Shown here in pieces: positions 1 to 8,654 of a stretch of DNA of 12,870 nt. Positions within the stretch are counted from its first letter, which is position 1, and every line of letters begins with the position of its first letter. Source of the DNA: Bacteroidales bacterium 45-6 (lineage in GTDB: Bacteria > Bacteroidota > Bacteroidia > Bacteroidales > Dysgonomonadaceae); contig MKRS01000239.1 of NCBI GenBank assembly GCA_001897035.1, positions 1-12,870 of the forward strand, written 5' to 3'. Under the pieces are notes generated by a model that saw only the letters and a list, made by a program, of their open reading frames with translations, was not told where the DNA came from and did not search any database. The position numbers were made by a program, and so were the translations under genes.

Positions 1-1839
1 TGCCTGGGAATCGGGAGGTTTCCAATCCGGTCGAAAGAAGATGCGCAAACTCTTCTGGCTAAAAGCATTGCTTACATGAATGATGCTGATCCTGGAATTT
101 GGAAGAACAACCTTTGTTTTTTGGCGGACGATGCGGTTGGCGGCTCTGGGTATAGCCCGAGCAGCGAGATGGCTCACGAAACGCAAACTGACAGGTATGC
201 CGAATATGTTCAAAGCAATTACCCCAATTTTGTGGTCAACAAGATCTATTTGGACGCATACCAACGGGTGGTTCAATCGAACGGAAACAGGTATCCTGAT
301 GCGCAGGCCGATCTGTTGAGAAAGATCAATTCGGGGCAACTTCTTGTAAATTATGTGGGGCATGGCTCCACACGCGACTGGGCTCATGAATATGTGATGA
401 CATTCTCCGACTTTCAATCTCTCTCGAACAAGCGTTTGCCATTATTCATCACCGCCACATGCGATTTCAGCCGTTTTGATGCGGATGATCTTTCGGGCGG
501 AGAAGCCTTGTTGGTAAATACGAAAGGCGGGGCTATCGCCTTGCTCTCCACGGTACGCGTAGTGTATATCGCCAACAACGATATCATGGGGACGAACATT
601 TACAAGAATATATTTGAAAAGGACACCGATGGGAAGCCTTTGCGTTTGGGTGACATTATCAAACGATCGAAGCTGTCGTTCACGTCGAACGATGAAAATA
701 AGGTTCGTTTCCTGTTGTTGGGCGATCCCGCGCTGAGGCTCTCTTATCCCGACAGCACATACAAAGTGAAGGTCACCAAGATTAATGACCAAGATGTTTC
801 GGCTTCTGTCCCCAATATTTCGGCTTTGTCGAATGTGAAGATAGACGGCCAGATTGTGAATGGGAGCGGCGGTGTCGCGAGCGACTTCAATGGCAAGGTA
901 TTTACTGTCGTTTTTGATGCGCAGCAGAGCTTGCAGACGCGCGACAACGGCGATGACGGGAGCATCTTCCACTATAAAAACTACCTTAACACCTTGTTCT
1001 CCGGTACGCTGGATGTACAGAATGGAACGTTCAGCTACCAGTTTGTGGCTCCCAAAGATATTATGTATTCTGAGGACAAAGGCAAGATGAGTTTCCTTGC
1101 TTGGGAAACAGGGGGCAGAAGGGCACAGGGATCTTACCTCAACTACAAGGTCAGCGGCACAGACCAGACAGCAACTCCAGACACCAATGGTCCCGAGTTC
1201 ACGGCATTCTACTTGAATACTCCTGATTTCGTTTCAGGGGCTAAGTCGAATTCAACGCCCATGCTCTATGTTGGGCTGAAGGATGCGAGCGGGATGAATC
1301 TTTCAGGAGGAATCGGTCACATCATTGAGCTGGCGGTTGATGGAACAAGCTATTACGATATTACGCCTAATTTTTCGTCGTCGGGAACTTCCACCAAGGA
1401 AGGCTTCATAAACTATTCGATACCAGAATTGGCCGAAGGCAAACATAATTTGAAAGTGGTTGCATGGGACGTTTGGAACAATTATTCGGAAAAAAGCCTC
1501 GATTTCGTGGTGGACAATTCCTTCAAGGCGGGTGTCGTAGAATTTTCGCTTGCGCAAAATCCGGTCAAAGAATCTGCCCGTTTCATGTTTGCCTCCAACG
1601 TGCCGCAATCGACCCTCAATATCCGATACGATGTGTATTCGATGAATGGAGGCTTGATTTGGTCGCACGAAGAGAGTGGGTCGTCGGATTCGCTGCAAAA
1701 TTATGCTTATGACTGGGATTTGAAGACCAGCAATGGTGCGAATATCCGCCCCGGTATCTATATTTGCAAACTAACTGTGTCGCTCGACGGCAATTTGAAG
1801 AGTTCAAAGGCCTTGAAGATGATCGTGCAGCCTAAATGA
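1..1839 (+). CDS. PorU-like type IX secretion sortase, paralog of the downstream PorU (5' end outside window)
   Basis: The reading frame is open from the first base, so this is the C-terminal 612 codons of a longer protein; the methionine at 76 is internal because the preceding codons align with the interior of the complete PorU at 2596-6015. It is a peptidase C25 (gingipain-like) cysteine protease of the T9SS sortase type. The family His lies in a GHGS motif (codon at 361) and the Cys in ATCDFS (codon at 460), 33 residues apart, exactly as in the second copy. After the catalytic domain come beta-rich Ig-like segments and a sorting-type C-terminal domain of about 100 residues from about base 1535, with RYDVYS, a WDLKT motif and PGIY. 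From its first visible codon it has the same number of residues as the second copy (612). Identity by hand count is about 74% around the dyad and about 44% in the C-terminal domain. It could have a specialised substrate or partner; the N-terminal half and signal peptide cannot be judged here. Confidence 0.88.
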   Translation, partial: CLGIGRFPIRSKEDAQTLLAKSIAYMNDADPGIWKNNLCFLADDAVGGSGYSPSSEMAHETQTDRYAEYVQSNYPNFVVNKIYLDAYQRVVQSNGNRYPDAQADLLRKINSGQLLVNYVGHGSTRDWAHEYVMTFSDFQSLSNKRLPLFITATCDFSRFDADDLSGGEALLVNTKGGAIALLSTVRVVYIANNDIMGTNIYKNIFEKDTDGKPLRLGDIIKRSKLSFTSNDENKVRFLLLGDPALRLSYPDSTYKVKVTKINDQDVSASVPNISALSNVKIDGQIVNGSGGVASDFNGKVFTVVFDAQQSLQTRDNGDDGSIFHYKNYLNTLFSGTLDVQNGTFSYQFVAPKDIMYSEDKGKMSFLAWETGGRRAQGSYLNYKVSGTDQTATPDTNGPEFTAFYLNTPDFVSGAKSNSTPMLYVGLKDASGMNLSGGIGHIIELAVDGTSYYDITPNFSSSGTSTKEGFINYSIPELAEGKHNLKVVAWDVWNNYSEKSLDFVVDNSFKAGVVEFSLAQNPVKESARFMFASNVPQSTLNIRYDVYSMNGGLIWSHEESGSSDSLQNYAYDWDLKTSNGANIRPGIYICKLTVSLDGNLKSSKALKMIVQPK

Positions 1840-1921
1840 AGCCAGCTTGTAGCCGATGGTTCGACGCCATAATTTGAAAAAAACATTTGATTTATTCTTG
1901 AATATCCGATTACATACATAA

Positions 1922-2545
1922 ATGAAAATTATTGCCGTTGCCCAGAATTACCTGGCTCATAGTAAAGAAATGAATTCTCCGCTTGGAAGCGAAGAAAGGC
2001 CTCCCGTACTTTTCATCAAGCCGGAATCGGCTCTTTTAAAGGATGGAAAGCCGTTTTTCTATCCCGATTTCTCCAACAACATTCATTACGAAACCGAAAT
2101 AGTAGTGAAAATCTGTCGGCTGGGCAAAAATATTGCGAAGCGGTTTGCTCACCGGTATTACGAAGAATGCACCCTTGGAATTGACTTTACGGCACGTGAC
2201 CTGCAGGCTGAATTGAAAAAGATCGGGATGCCTTGGGAAATATCGAAAAGTTTTGACAATTCGGCAGCGATAGGTGCTTTTGTGAGCAAGGACTCCTTGC
2301 TTGCTGAAAGAAACTCCCTCGATTTTAGTCTCACCATCAATGCAACGAAAGTGCAGGAAGGCAATTCGTCCGACATGATCCATTCGATAGACGACATCAT
2401 TGAATATGCGAGCCGTTTTTTTACCCTGAAAATCGGGGATTTGATCTTTACAGGGACGCCCGTAGGCGTAGGGCCGGTGAAGATTGGCGACAGGCTGGAA
2501 GGCTATTTGAACGATCGTAAATTATTAGATTTCTATGTGAGGTGA
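1922..2545 (+). CDS. Fumarylacetoacetate hydrolase (FAH) family protein, FAHD1-like
   Basis: A 207-residue single-domain member of the FAH superfamily, whose members hydrolyse or decarboxylate beta-keto acids, or isomerise them, using a divalent metal. The metal ligands are visible as E57 and E59 in HYETEIVV and D88 in GIDFTARD. The family glycine-rich motif TGTPVGVGP lies at 177-185, and K33 in FIKPESAL matches the usual N-terminal signature. The length fits the small cytosolic FAHD1 and oxaloacetate-decarboxylase type rather than true fumarylacetoacetases (about 400 residues). There is no signal peptide. It sits 82 bases after the first porU-like gene and 50 bases before the second, in the same direction and with no clear terminator on either side, so it may be co-transcribed. 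I recall an FAH gene beside porU in Porphyromonas, which would make it an old neighbour rather than an insertion. The substrate cannot be read from sequence. Confidence 0.9.
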   Translation: MKIIAVAQNYLAHSKEMNSPLGSEERPPVLFIKPESALLKDGKPFFYPDFSNNIHYETEIVVKICRLGKNIAKRFAHRYYEECTLGIDFTARDLQAELKKIGMPWEISKSFDNSAAIGAFVSKDSLLAERNSLDFSLTINATKVQEGNSSDMIHSIDDIIEYASRFFTLKIGDLIFTGTPVGVGPVKIGDRLEGYLNDRKLLDFYVR

Positions 2546-2595
2546 ACAACTCCCATTGCTTAACACAAGTTTGAACGAAATTATGCATCAGTCGT

Positions 2596-5500
2596 ATGAA
2601 TAGAACAATATTGAAAATACTAATCGCAATACAGGCATGGGTGGTGTTGTCTTTTTCCTTGATGGCAAAAGATGCTTCGTTTTATGCCGCAAATTCAGTC
2701 TTGTCATCCGGGTCCTGGTATAAGATCCGTATTTCCTCCGACGGTGTATATAAACTCACCTACGAGGATCTTGTCGGGATGGGGATCGCCAATCCGGCCC
2801 ATGCCCAGATTTGGGGCTACGGTGGCTGGATGCTCGATGAAGACTTTTCGGCAAATTATTACGACGATCTGCCCCAGGTGGCTGTTTGGGTCAACAAGGG
2901 TGCGGACGGAATTTTTAACCAAGGGGATTATTTGCTGTTTTATGGCAGGGGGCCACGGAAAATAACTCGGAGCGGCCAGGACTTTGTGCAAACAAACAAT
3001 CCCTATTCCAATTATGGGTATTACTTTGTGACTGAAGGTGCAGGCGAGCCGAAACAGATGGACAGCATCCCTTCTTCGGCATATTCTGATGTGGATGTCA
3101 CCTCCTTCAGCGACTACATGATCCATGAAAAGGAAGATGTAAACCTCCTTGAATCGGGCCGGGAGTTCTTTGGAGAGAGTTTTCTTTTGAACAACTCCCA
3201 AGATATTCCTTTTAATATTCCTGGCATTCAGAGTTGGGACGGGTATTTTTTTAATTTTGTGCTGAAGCCCTCTTCTCTTGTCAACTTGACATTGAGTCTG
3301 AATAATAGCGTTCTGTATTCGAGGTCGGTGGGACCCAATACCAATTCCTATTCGGCAGCCACTTCCATCAGTCAGTTTCTGAGCGGCACATCGCCTGCAT
3401 CCGAAACAAATGTTTTCAATATAAAACTGAGCAGCACCGGAATAAAAAACTCCTATTTGAATTTCTTGCGGATCTATTTCAAAAGGAAGCTCCAGCCTTA
3501 TGGTACGGTGACCTTTTTTAGAAACGATCTTGACGGCCTGGTTCATCGCTACCTTATAGCCAATGCCACCGAGAACATGATGGTGTTGGATGTCACCGCG
3601 GGCATTGCTCCGTCCGTGCAGGGCGCATCGTTTGCAAATGGGCAGTTGAGCTTTTCTGCCCAAGCTTCTTCGTTGAGGGAATATGCCCTGGTGGACTTGA
3701 CTAAGAATATTGCAAAGCCCGACCTCATGGGGAAAATCGCGAACCAAAATCTTCATGCTTTGAAAAAATACGACATGGTGATTGTTTCCCCTAAGACATA
3801 TAAAGGTTATGCCCAGAAATTGGCCGATTTGCACTATGCCAGCGATGGGTTGACATCTATAGTCGTAGATCCCACTGAAATATACAATGAGTTCTCGTCC
3901 GGAAATATGGATGCAACCGCCTTGCGCCGTTTCATGAAAATGTTCTATGACCGGGGATCCTCCGACTCAGACAGGCCTAAGTATCTCTTGTTGTTTGGAT
4001 CAGGAACATACAACAACCGCTTTATCAATTCGCCATTGAGTGATTCTGTAAAATCAAATTACCTGGTTACTTATCAGTCTGCCAATTCTTTAAGTGAAAC
4101 GGGGTCGTTTGTCACCGACGACTATTTTGGCTTTTTGCAAGAAGAAGGTCCCTTGAATATTTCAGGAGCCAAATTGTGCCTCGGGATTGGACGTTTACCA
4201 GCCCGAAACCTGAACGATGCCGAAGTGTATTTGAATAAAATTTCCGCATACATGAAGGATACCAGCGTTGGAATATGGAAGAACAATGTCTGTTTTTTGG
4301 CAGACGATGCCGTTGGTGGGTCAGGCTATATCCCGAGTACGGAGATGTTTCACGAAACGCAATCTGACAAGTACGCCGAAAGTGTAAATGCAAAATATCC
4401 AGATTTTGTCGTCAACAAGATTTATGAAGATTCTTACAGACGCATTGAGGAAGCAAATGGCTACAGGTATCCAGATGCGCAAGCTGACTTGATCCGGAAG
4501 CTGAATTTGGGACAATTGCTGCTTAATTACGTGGGGCATGGTTCCAACCGCGACTGGGGGCATGAATACATCATGAAGTTCGAAGATATTCAATCTTTGT
4601 CCAACCAGCACCTGCCTCTTTGGGTCACGGCGACTTGCGATTTCAGTCGGTTCGACTCTTACAATGTTTCAGGAGGAGAAGCCGCCCTCAAGAATCCGAA
4701 AGGAGGGGCTATTGCGTTACTATCCACCGTCAGAACTGTTTACATCGCCAACAACGACAGCATGAGCACCAATGTTTACAAAAACATTTTTGAACGTGAC
4801 AATGGCAAATCCCTTCGGTTTGGCGACATTATCCGGAAATCCAAATTGTCTTTTTCCGTAAACGATGAGAACAAGGTGAGGTTTCTGCTCTTGGGCGATC
4901 CCGCACTCCGGCTGGCATATCCCGACAATACCTATAAAGTGAAAGTGGCCGCAATCAACGGTACGGACATCTCTTCGTCTGACACTTTGACCTTTTCGGC
5001 ACTTTCCCGCGTGAAGATCAGCGGGCAAGTGATCGATGCTTCCAACAATCTTGCAAGCGATTTCACAGGGAAGGTTTCTTGTGCTATTTTTGATGCGCTG
5101 CAAGATGTGAAAACCCGCGACAATGGTGGGGATGGCAGCATCTTTCAGTACAAAAACTATTTGAACACGATTTATTCGGGCACAGTGGACGTGCAAAATG
5201 GCGTTTTCGATTGTGAATTCGTCGTGCCGAAGGACATCGCCTATACCTCAAACCACGGGAAGATGAGCTTTTATGCTTGGGAAGGCCAAGGACGGGCCGC
5301 CCAAGGTTCTTTTTATGCTTACAAGGTAAATGGAACCGATGTGGCGGGGGCTGCAGATGCTTCCGGCCCCCAAATCGACGCACTCTACTTGAACTCGGCC
5401 AGTTTTGTGCCGGGGGCCACTGTGACTACCACTCCGACCTTCCATGTGGTGCTAAGGGATGAGACCGGAATTAACCTTTCATCTGGTTTGGGACACACCA

Positions 5501-6015
5501 TCAACTTGCTTGTCGATGGCAAGGCACAATACGATGTCACCTCCTATTTTGTGTCCACAGGCTCTTCTTCCAAAGAAGGCTATATTGAATACACCTTGCC
5601 TGAGTTGGCCGAAGGAATCCATAATCTGAGATTTACGGTATGGGATGTCAACAATAACTGTTCGGTACAGGATGTTGGTTTTCGTGTGACGGACGACAGC
5701 AAGAGCTACGCCTCCGAATTTTCCCTTGCTAAAAATCCGGTTGCAGGGCCCGCCAATTTCTTATTCTCCACCGATGCGAAATCTGCGAATATCTCCCTCC
5801 GCTACGATGTCTATTCGCCTGCCGGGGATTTGGTGTGGACACATCAGGAAGCGGGTTCGGGTCTCACGATGAGCAACCATTCGTGCTATTGGGACTTGAA
5901 AACCTATTCAGGCGAATCAGCCCGCCCGGGAGTTTATTCATGCAAGGCAACCATATTTATTAATGGAAAACAACAAAGCACAAAGACCCTCAATTTAATC
6001 GTTTTGGCACAATAA
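2596..6015 (+). CDS. porU: Type IX secretion system sortase PorU
   Basis: A complete 1139-residue protein. Residues 1 to about 24 form a signal peptide (MNRTILKIL, a hydrophobic stretch, cleavage near SLMA/KD). An N-terminal beta-rich domain runs to about 385. The peptidase C25 domain runs from about 392 (YDMVIV) to 770 (LLLGDPALRL), with catalytic His648 in YVGHGS and Cys681 in TATCDFS. Their 33-residue spacing equals the His657/Cys690 spacing I recall for Porphyromonas gingivalis PorU. Ig-like segments follow, then a sorting-type C-terminal domain at about 1039-1139 with SEFSLAKNP, RYDVYS, WDLKT and PGVY. PorU is the surface enzyme that cleaves the C-terminal signal of T9SS cargo and joins the cargo to anionic lipopolysaccharide; its own C-terminal domain is kept for docking in the attachment complex. 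porV and ispF follow directly, which marks this copy as the orthologous PorU. The ATG at 2596 is chosen because the signal peptide starts there. Confidence 0.95.
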   Translation: MNRTILKILIAIQAWVVLSFSLMAKDASFYAANSVLSSGSWYKIRISSDGVYKLTYEDLVGMGIANPAHAQIWGYGGWMLDEDFSANYYDDLPQVAVWVNKGADGIFNQGDYLLFYGRGPRKITRSGQDFVQTNNPYSNYGYYFVTEGAGEPKQMDSIPSSAYSDVDVTSFSDYMIHEKEDVNLLESGREFFGESFLLNNSQDIPFNIPGIQSWDGYFFNFVLKPSSLVNLTLSLNNSVLYSRSVGPNTNSYSAATSISQFLSGTSPASETNVFNIKLSSTGIKNSYLNFLRIYFKRKLQPYGTVTFFRNDLDGLVHRYLIANATENMMVLDVTAGIAPSVQGASFANGQLSFSAQASSLREYALVDLTKNIAKPDLMGKIANQNLHALKKYDMVIVSPKTYKGYAQKLADLHYASDGLTSIVVDPTEIYNEFSSGNMDATALRRFMKMFYDRGSSDSDRPKYLLLFGSGTYNNRFINSPLSDSVKSNYLVTYQSANSLSETGSFVTDDYFGFLQEEGPLNISGAKLCLGIGRLPARNLNDAEVYLNKISAYMKDTSVGIWKNNVCFLADDAVGGSGYIPSTEMFHETQSDKYAESVNAKYPDFVVNKIYEDSYRRIEEANGYRYPDAQADLIRKLNLGQLLLNYVGHGSNRDWGHEYIMKFEDIQSLSNQHLPLWVTATCDFSRFDSYNVSGGEAALKNPKGGAIALLSTVRTVYIANNDSMSTNVYKNIFERDNGKSLRFGDIIRKSKLSFSVNDENKVRFLLLGDPALRLAYPDNTYKVKVAAINGTDISSSDTLTFSALSRVKISGQVIDASNNLASDFTGKVSCAIFDALQDVKTRDNGGDGSIFQYKNYLNTIYSGTVDVQNGVFDCEFVVPKDIAYTSNHGKMSFYAWEGQGRAAQGSFYAYKVNGTDVAGAADASGPQIDALYLNSASFVPGATVTTTPTFHVVLRDETGINLSSGLGHTINLLVDGKAQYDVTSYFVSTGSSSKEGYIEYTLPELAEGIHNLRFTVWDVNNNCSVQDVGFRVTDDSKSYASEFSLAKNPVAGPANFLFSTDAKSANISLRYDVYSPAGDLVWTHQEAGSGLTMSNHSCYWDLKTYSGESARPGVYSCKATIFINGKQQSTKTLNLIVLAQ

Positions 6016-6123
6016 AAACGATTTATTTAAGTTTTATGTTAGAAATTGGAGAGAGTTTGGGAATTGCAGTTCGAAGCGTATGTTCTACTGCGATTTGCTA
6101 ATATTCAAATACAAATTGGAAAA

Positions 6124-7341
6124 ATGAATACAAAGAAAATTATATCTATTTTGATTTTTAGTGCTTTAACGCAATCTTCGGCATTCCTTTTCGCTGAAAC
6201 GGGGAGTAACGGGACTATCAAAAATCAAAAATTTAATCCGATCAATACCGCCGCCCCTTCTTTGAGCATCGCACCTGATGCGCGTGGAGGAGGTATGGGA
6301 GATGTGGGCGCCGCCACTTTGCCGGATGTGTATTCGCAATATTGGAATCCAGCCAAATACGCATTTACCACCAGCAAGACGGGAATATCGGTCTCCTATA
6401 CTCCTTGGTTGCAAAAATTGGTAAACGATATTTATTTGGCAAATGTCACAGGTTATTACAAATTTGGGGCTGACAACAACCAGGCATTGAGTGCTTCGTT
6501 GCGCTATTTCTCCATTGGAGATGTCCCGGTCACCTTTGACGACCAAACGACGAGCTCCTATTCCATCTCTCCTTATGAAATGGCTTTGGACTTGGCCTAC
6601 TCCAGGAAGTTGACGCAAACTTTCTCGATGGGGGTTGCTTTCCGCTACATCCGCACCGATTATTCCTATGCCGGAAGCGGCGACAATGACCCGATCCTTC
6701 CCGGAAATGCCATTGCGGCCGACATTTCTGGTTACAACGAGTCTTACGTGATGCTTGGCCAGACTGAAGCACTTCTCGGACTGGGCTTCAATATCTCGAA
6801 CATAGGCAATAAAATTTCCACGGATGGTGGAAACAATTATGCCTATATACCCACCAACTTGCGTTTGGGGGCTTCCCTGACTTATCCGATGGACGATTAT
6901 AACACCATTGCGTTCAGTGCCGATATCAACAAGCTGCTTGTCCCAACGCCTCCTGTGCAGGGAGATAACGAATCTTCGGCCGATTATGCGCAGCGGATTT
7001 ACAATTACAACAATAAGAATTCCGCTATTTCGGGGATTTTCAAGTCTTTCTCCGATGCTCCTGGTGGTATGAAAGAAGAATTGCAGGAAGTGATGGTTTC
7101 GGCCGGTGTGGAATACAACTACAATAAACAATTTTCATTGCGTGGCGGTTATTTCAATGAGAGCCAAAACAAAGGAAACCGGAAGTATTTCACGTTTGGT
7201 GCCGGATTCAAATTGAACGTGTTCCAATTGGACGCTTCCTACCTTGTTTCCGCCGCTCAGGCAAATCCCTTGGATCAGACCTTCCGCTTTTCCATTTCGT
7301 TTGACATGGATGGGTTGAAGAATTTGTTTGGAGGGCATTAA
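6124..7341 (+). CDS. porV: Type IX secretion system outer membrane protein PorV (LptO)
   Basis: A 405-residue outer-membrane beta-barrel of the PorV family, the shuttle that takes cargo from the translocon to PorU and forms part of the attachment complex. The ATG at 6124 is preferred over a TTG at 6046 in the same frame because a normal signal peptide begins there (MNTKKIISILIFSALTQSS, cleavage near LFA/ET). The mature N-terminus carries the family pattern IAPDARGGGMGDVGAAT followed by YWNPAKYA, as in FadL-like barrels. The rest alternates aromatic and polar residues typical of strands, and the end (FRFSISFDMD) resembles a last barrel strand followed by a short tail. The gap from porU is 108 bases and ispF starts 14 bases after the stop. 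A weak promoter-like pair (TTTG at 6056, TATGTTCT at 6079, 19-base spacer) lies in the gap, so separate transcription from porU is possible. Confidence 0.93.
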   Translation: MNTKKIISILIFSALTQSSAFLFAETGSNGTIKNQKFNPINTAAPSLSIAPDARGGGMGDVGAATLPDVYSQYWNPAKYAFTTSKTGISVSYTPWLQKLVNDIYLANVTGYYKFGADNNQALSASLRYFSIGDVPVTFDDQTTSSYSISPYEMALDLAYSRKLTQTFSMGVAFRYIRTDYSYAGSGDNDPILPGNAIAADISGYNESYVMLGQTEALLGLGFNISNIGNKISTDGGNNYAYIPTNLRLGASLTYPMDDYNTIAFSADINKLLVPTPPVQGDNESSADYAQRIYNYNNKNSAISGIFKSFSDAPGGMKEELQEVMVSAGVEYNYNKQFSLRGGYFNESQNKGNRKYFTFGAGFKLNVFQLDASYLVSAAQANPLDQTFRFSISFDMDGLKNLFGGH

Positions 7342-7355
7342 TTTTTTATCTCGAT

Positions 7356-7838
7356 ATGAATTTTAGGATAGGATTCGGCTACGATGTGCATCGGTTGGCC
7401 GACAACCGTGAGTTGTGGCTCGGCGGTGTGAAAATTGAACACACACAAGGACTGTTGGGGCATTCCGATGCCGATGTGTTGATCCATGCTATTTGCGACG
7501 CTCTCTTGGGTGCAGCCAATTTGCGGGACATTGGTTTTCATTTCCCGGACACGGCCGGCGAATACAAGAATATCGACAGCAAGATTTTGTTGGCGAAAAC
7601 AAAAGAACTGTTGCTGGAAAAAGGCTACACGGTTGGGAATATCGACGCCACCATCTGCGCTGAACGTCCGAAAATCAACCCCCATATTCCGGAGATGCAG
7701 CAAGTGATGTCCAAAATACTCGGCATTCCTGTCGACGATTTGTCCATAAAGGCCACAACGTCTGAAAAAATGGGGTTTGTGGGCCGAGAGGAGGGTTTCT
7801 CAGCTTATGCGGTAGCACTCATCGAAAAAATAAAATAA
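7356..7838 (+). CDS. ispF: 2-C-methyl-D-erythritol 2,4-cyclodiphosphate synthase
   Basis: A 160-residue cytosolic enzyme of the MEP isoprenoid pathway. It converts 4-diphosphocytidyl-methylerythritol 2-phosphate to the 2,4-cyclodiphosphate with release of CMP. The zinc ligands are visible as D10 and H12 in GYDVHRL and H44 in LIHAICDALLGA. The conserved loop GHSDAD lies at 35-40, the IDATICAERPK segment at 96-106, and the substrate-binding TTSEKMGFVGREEG at 134-147. The length is normal for the family (about 155-160) and the protein looks fully functional. It starts 14 bases after porV and is the last gene before a terminator-like hairpin, so it probably shares the T9SS transcript. The link appears to be conserved gene order rather than shared pathway. 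Confidence 0.97.
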   Translation: MNFRIGFGYDVHRLADNRELWLGGVKIEHTQGLLGHSDADVLIHAICDALLGAANLRDIGFHFPDTAGEYKNIDSKILLAKTKELLLEKGYTVGNIDATICAERPKINPHIPEMQQVMSKILGIPVDDLSIKATTSEKMGFVGREEGFSAYAVALIEKIK

Positions 7839-7839
7839 T

Positions 7840-7847
7840 TATCTTTG
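7840..7847 (+). promoter_or_regulatory. Bacteroidetes-type -7 element (TATCTTTG) overlapping the terminator
   Basis: TATCTTTG fits the Bacteroidetes -7 consensus TAnnTTTG and is followed by CA, a common context. No TTTG lies at the expected -33 distance. Transcription from here would start at about 7854, inside the left arm of the hairpin, so the site may be fortuitous or part of an attenuated leader for the mnmD-like gene. Confidence 0.35.
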
Positions 7848-7848
7848 C

Positions 7849-7886
7849 ATCGGAAATCGGATTTATCTGGTTTCCGGTATTTTTTT
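7849..7886 (+). terminator. Intrinsic terminator after ispF
   Basis: A stem of 10 base pairs, two of them G-T, is formed by 7849-7858 and 7869-7878 around a 10-base loop. One unpaired A is followed by seven Ts at 7880-7886. It lies 10 bases after the ispF stop and should end the porU-porV-ispF transcript. Confidence 0.7.
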
Positions 7887-7979
7887 CAGGGAAATGCTTC
7901 AGGTTGTGTAGGTTCGATAAAGAATATCTGGCCTTCTTATTTCCCGCTTCCATTAACTCGATAATTACTTGCTATCCTT

Positions 7980-8654
7980 GTGAAAACAATATTGGAAAGA
8001 ACTGACGACGGTTCGCACACCTTGTTTGTGCCGGAACTCAACGAACATTACCATTCCGTGAATGGTGCCGTGCAGGAATCGCGCCATGTGTATATTGAGG
8101 CAGGTCTCCGTGCTTGCGATAAACCGGTTCTGCGCATTCTCGAAGTGGGGTTTGGCACCGGTCTGAATGCCCTTCTGTCCTATCTGGAGGCACTGGACTC
8201 CCGGAAAAACATTTACTACTCTTCCATCGAACTGTTTCCCATTTCCCTGCAACTGGTGAATAGCCTCAATTACCCGTCCTTGTTTTCGTCCGATCAAAAA
8301 AACGTTTTCAAAGACCTGCACCTCTGTGCCTGGAATCAGCAGGTGGATGTGTCGGATTTTTTTCATTTAAAAAAAATCCAGGCGAATGTGCTGGAACACG
8401 ATTTGAGCGGTGAGGAATTGTTCGATGCGGTCTTCTACGATGCCTTTGCTCCCGGAAAACAGCCGGAAATGTGGGAGCAGCCCATTTTCGCGAAGCTCTT
8501 CGATGTCCTGTCTCCCGGCGGGGTTTTTGTCACCTATTGCGCCAAAGGGGTTGTGCGCCGGATGTTGCAGAATAGCGGCTTCGTGGTGGAACGTTTGGCC
8601 GGCCCTCCCGGAAAAAGGGAGATGCTGCGGGCAAGAAAACCTGCCGAGCAATGA
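7980..8654 (+). CDS. mnmD: MnmD-like tRNA 5-methylaminomethyl-2-thiouridine methyltransferase (DUF752)
   Basis: A 224-residue SAM-dependent methyltransferase matching the N-terminal domain of bifunctional MnmC, without the FAD oxidase half, as in stand-alone MnmD. It is expected to methylate 5-aminomethyl-2-thiouridine at the wobble position (U34) of certain tRNAs. Visible motifs are YHSVNGAVQESRHVY at 24-38, the SAM-binding loop ILEVGFGTGLNALL at 53-66, the acidic SIELFP strand at 82-87, and the active-site motif YDAFAP at 153-158 followed by PEMWE. The protein ends in GKREMLRARKP, typical of the family. GTG at 7980 is the start: the frame has a stop at 7962-7964 and no ATG before the conserved motifs. 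It stands alone, 141 bases after ispF and about 290 bases before the ABC operon. A specific assignment to MnmD rather than another DUF752 protein is inferred from motif order and length. Confidence 0.85.
   Translation: MKTILERTDDGSHTLFVPELNEHYHSVNGAVQESRHVYIEAGLRACDKPVLRILEVGFGTGLNALLSYLEALDSRKNIYYSSIELFPISLQLVNSLNYPSLFSSDQKNVFKDLHLCAWNQQVDVSDFFHLKKIQANVLEHDLSGEELFDAVFYDAFAPGKQPEMWEQPIFAKLFDVLSPGGVFVTYCAKGVVRRMLQNSGFVVERLAGPPGKREMLRARKPAEQ

Noticed and set aside
1893..1900. TATTCTTG ahead of the FAH gene as a promoter
   Set aside because: One mismatch to the -7 box, and the nearest TTTG is only 16 bases upstream, so it is too weak to annotate.
2704..3834. A 376-codon open frame on the minus strand inside porU
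   Set aside because: It lies wholly opposite a well-supported gene, shows no recognisable domain, and is explained by the codon composition of the coding strand.
6036..6101. A 21-codon frame between porU and porV
   Set aside because: It is short, has no supporting motif, and sits in an ordinary intergenic gap.
6166..7131. A 321-codon open frame on the minus strand inside porV
   Set aside because: It is a shadow of porV; no motif, signal or start context supports it.
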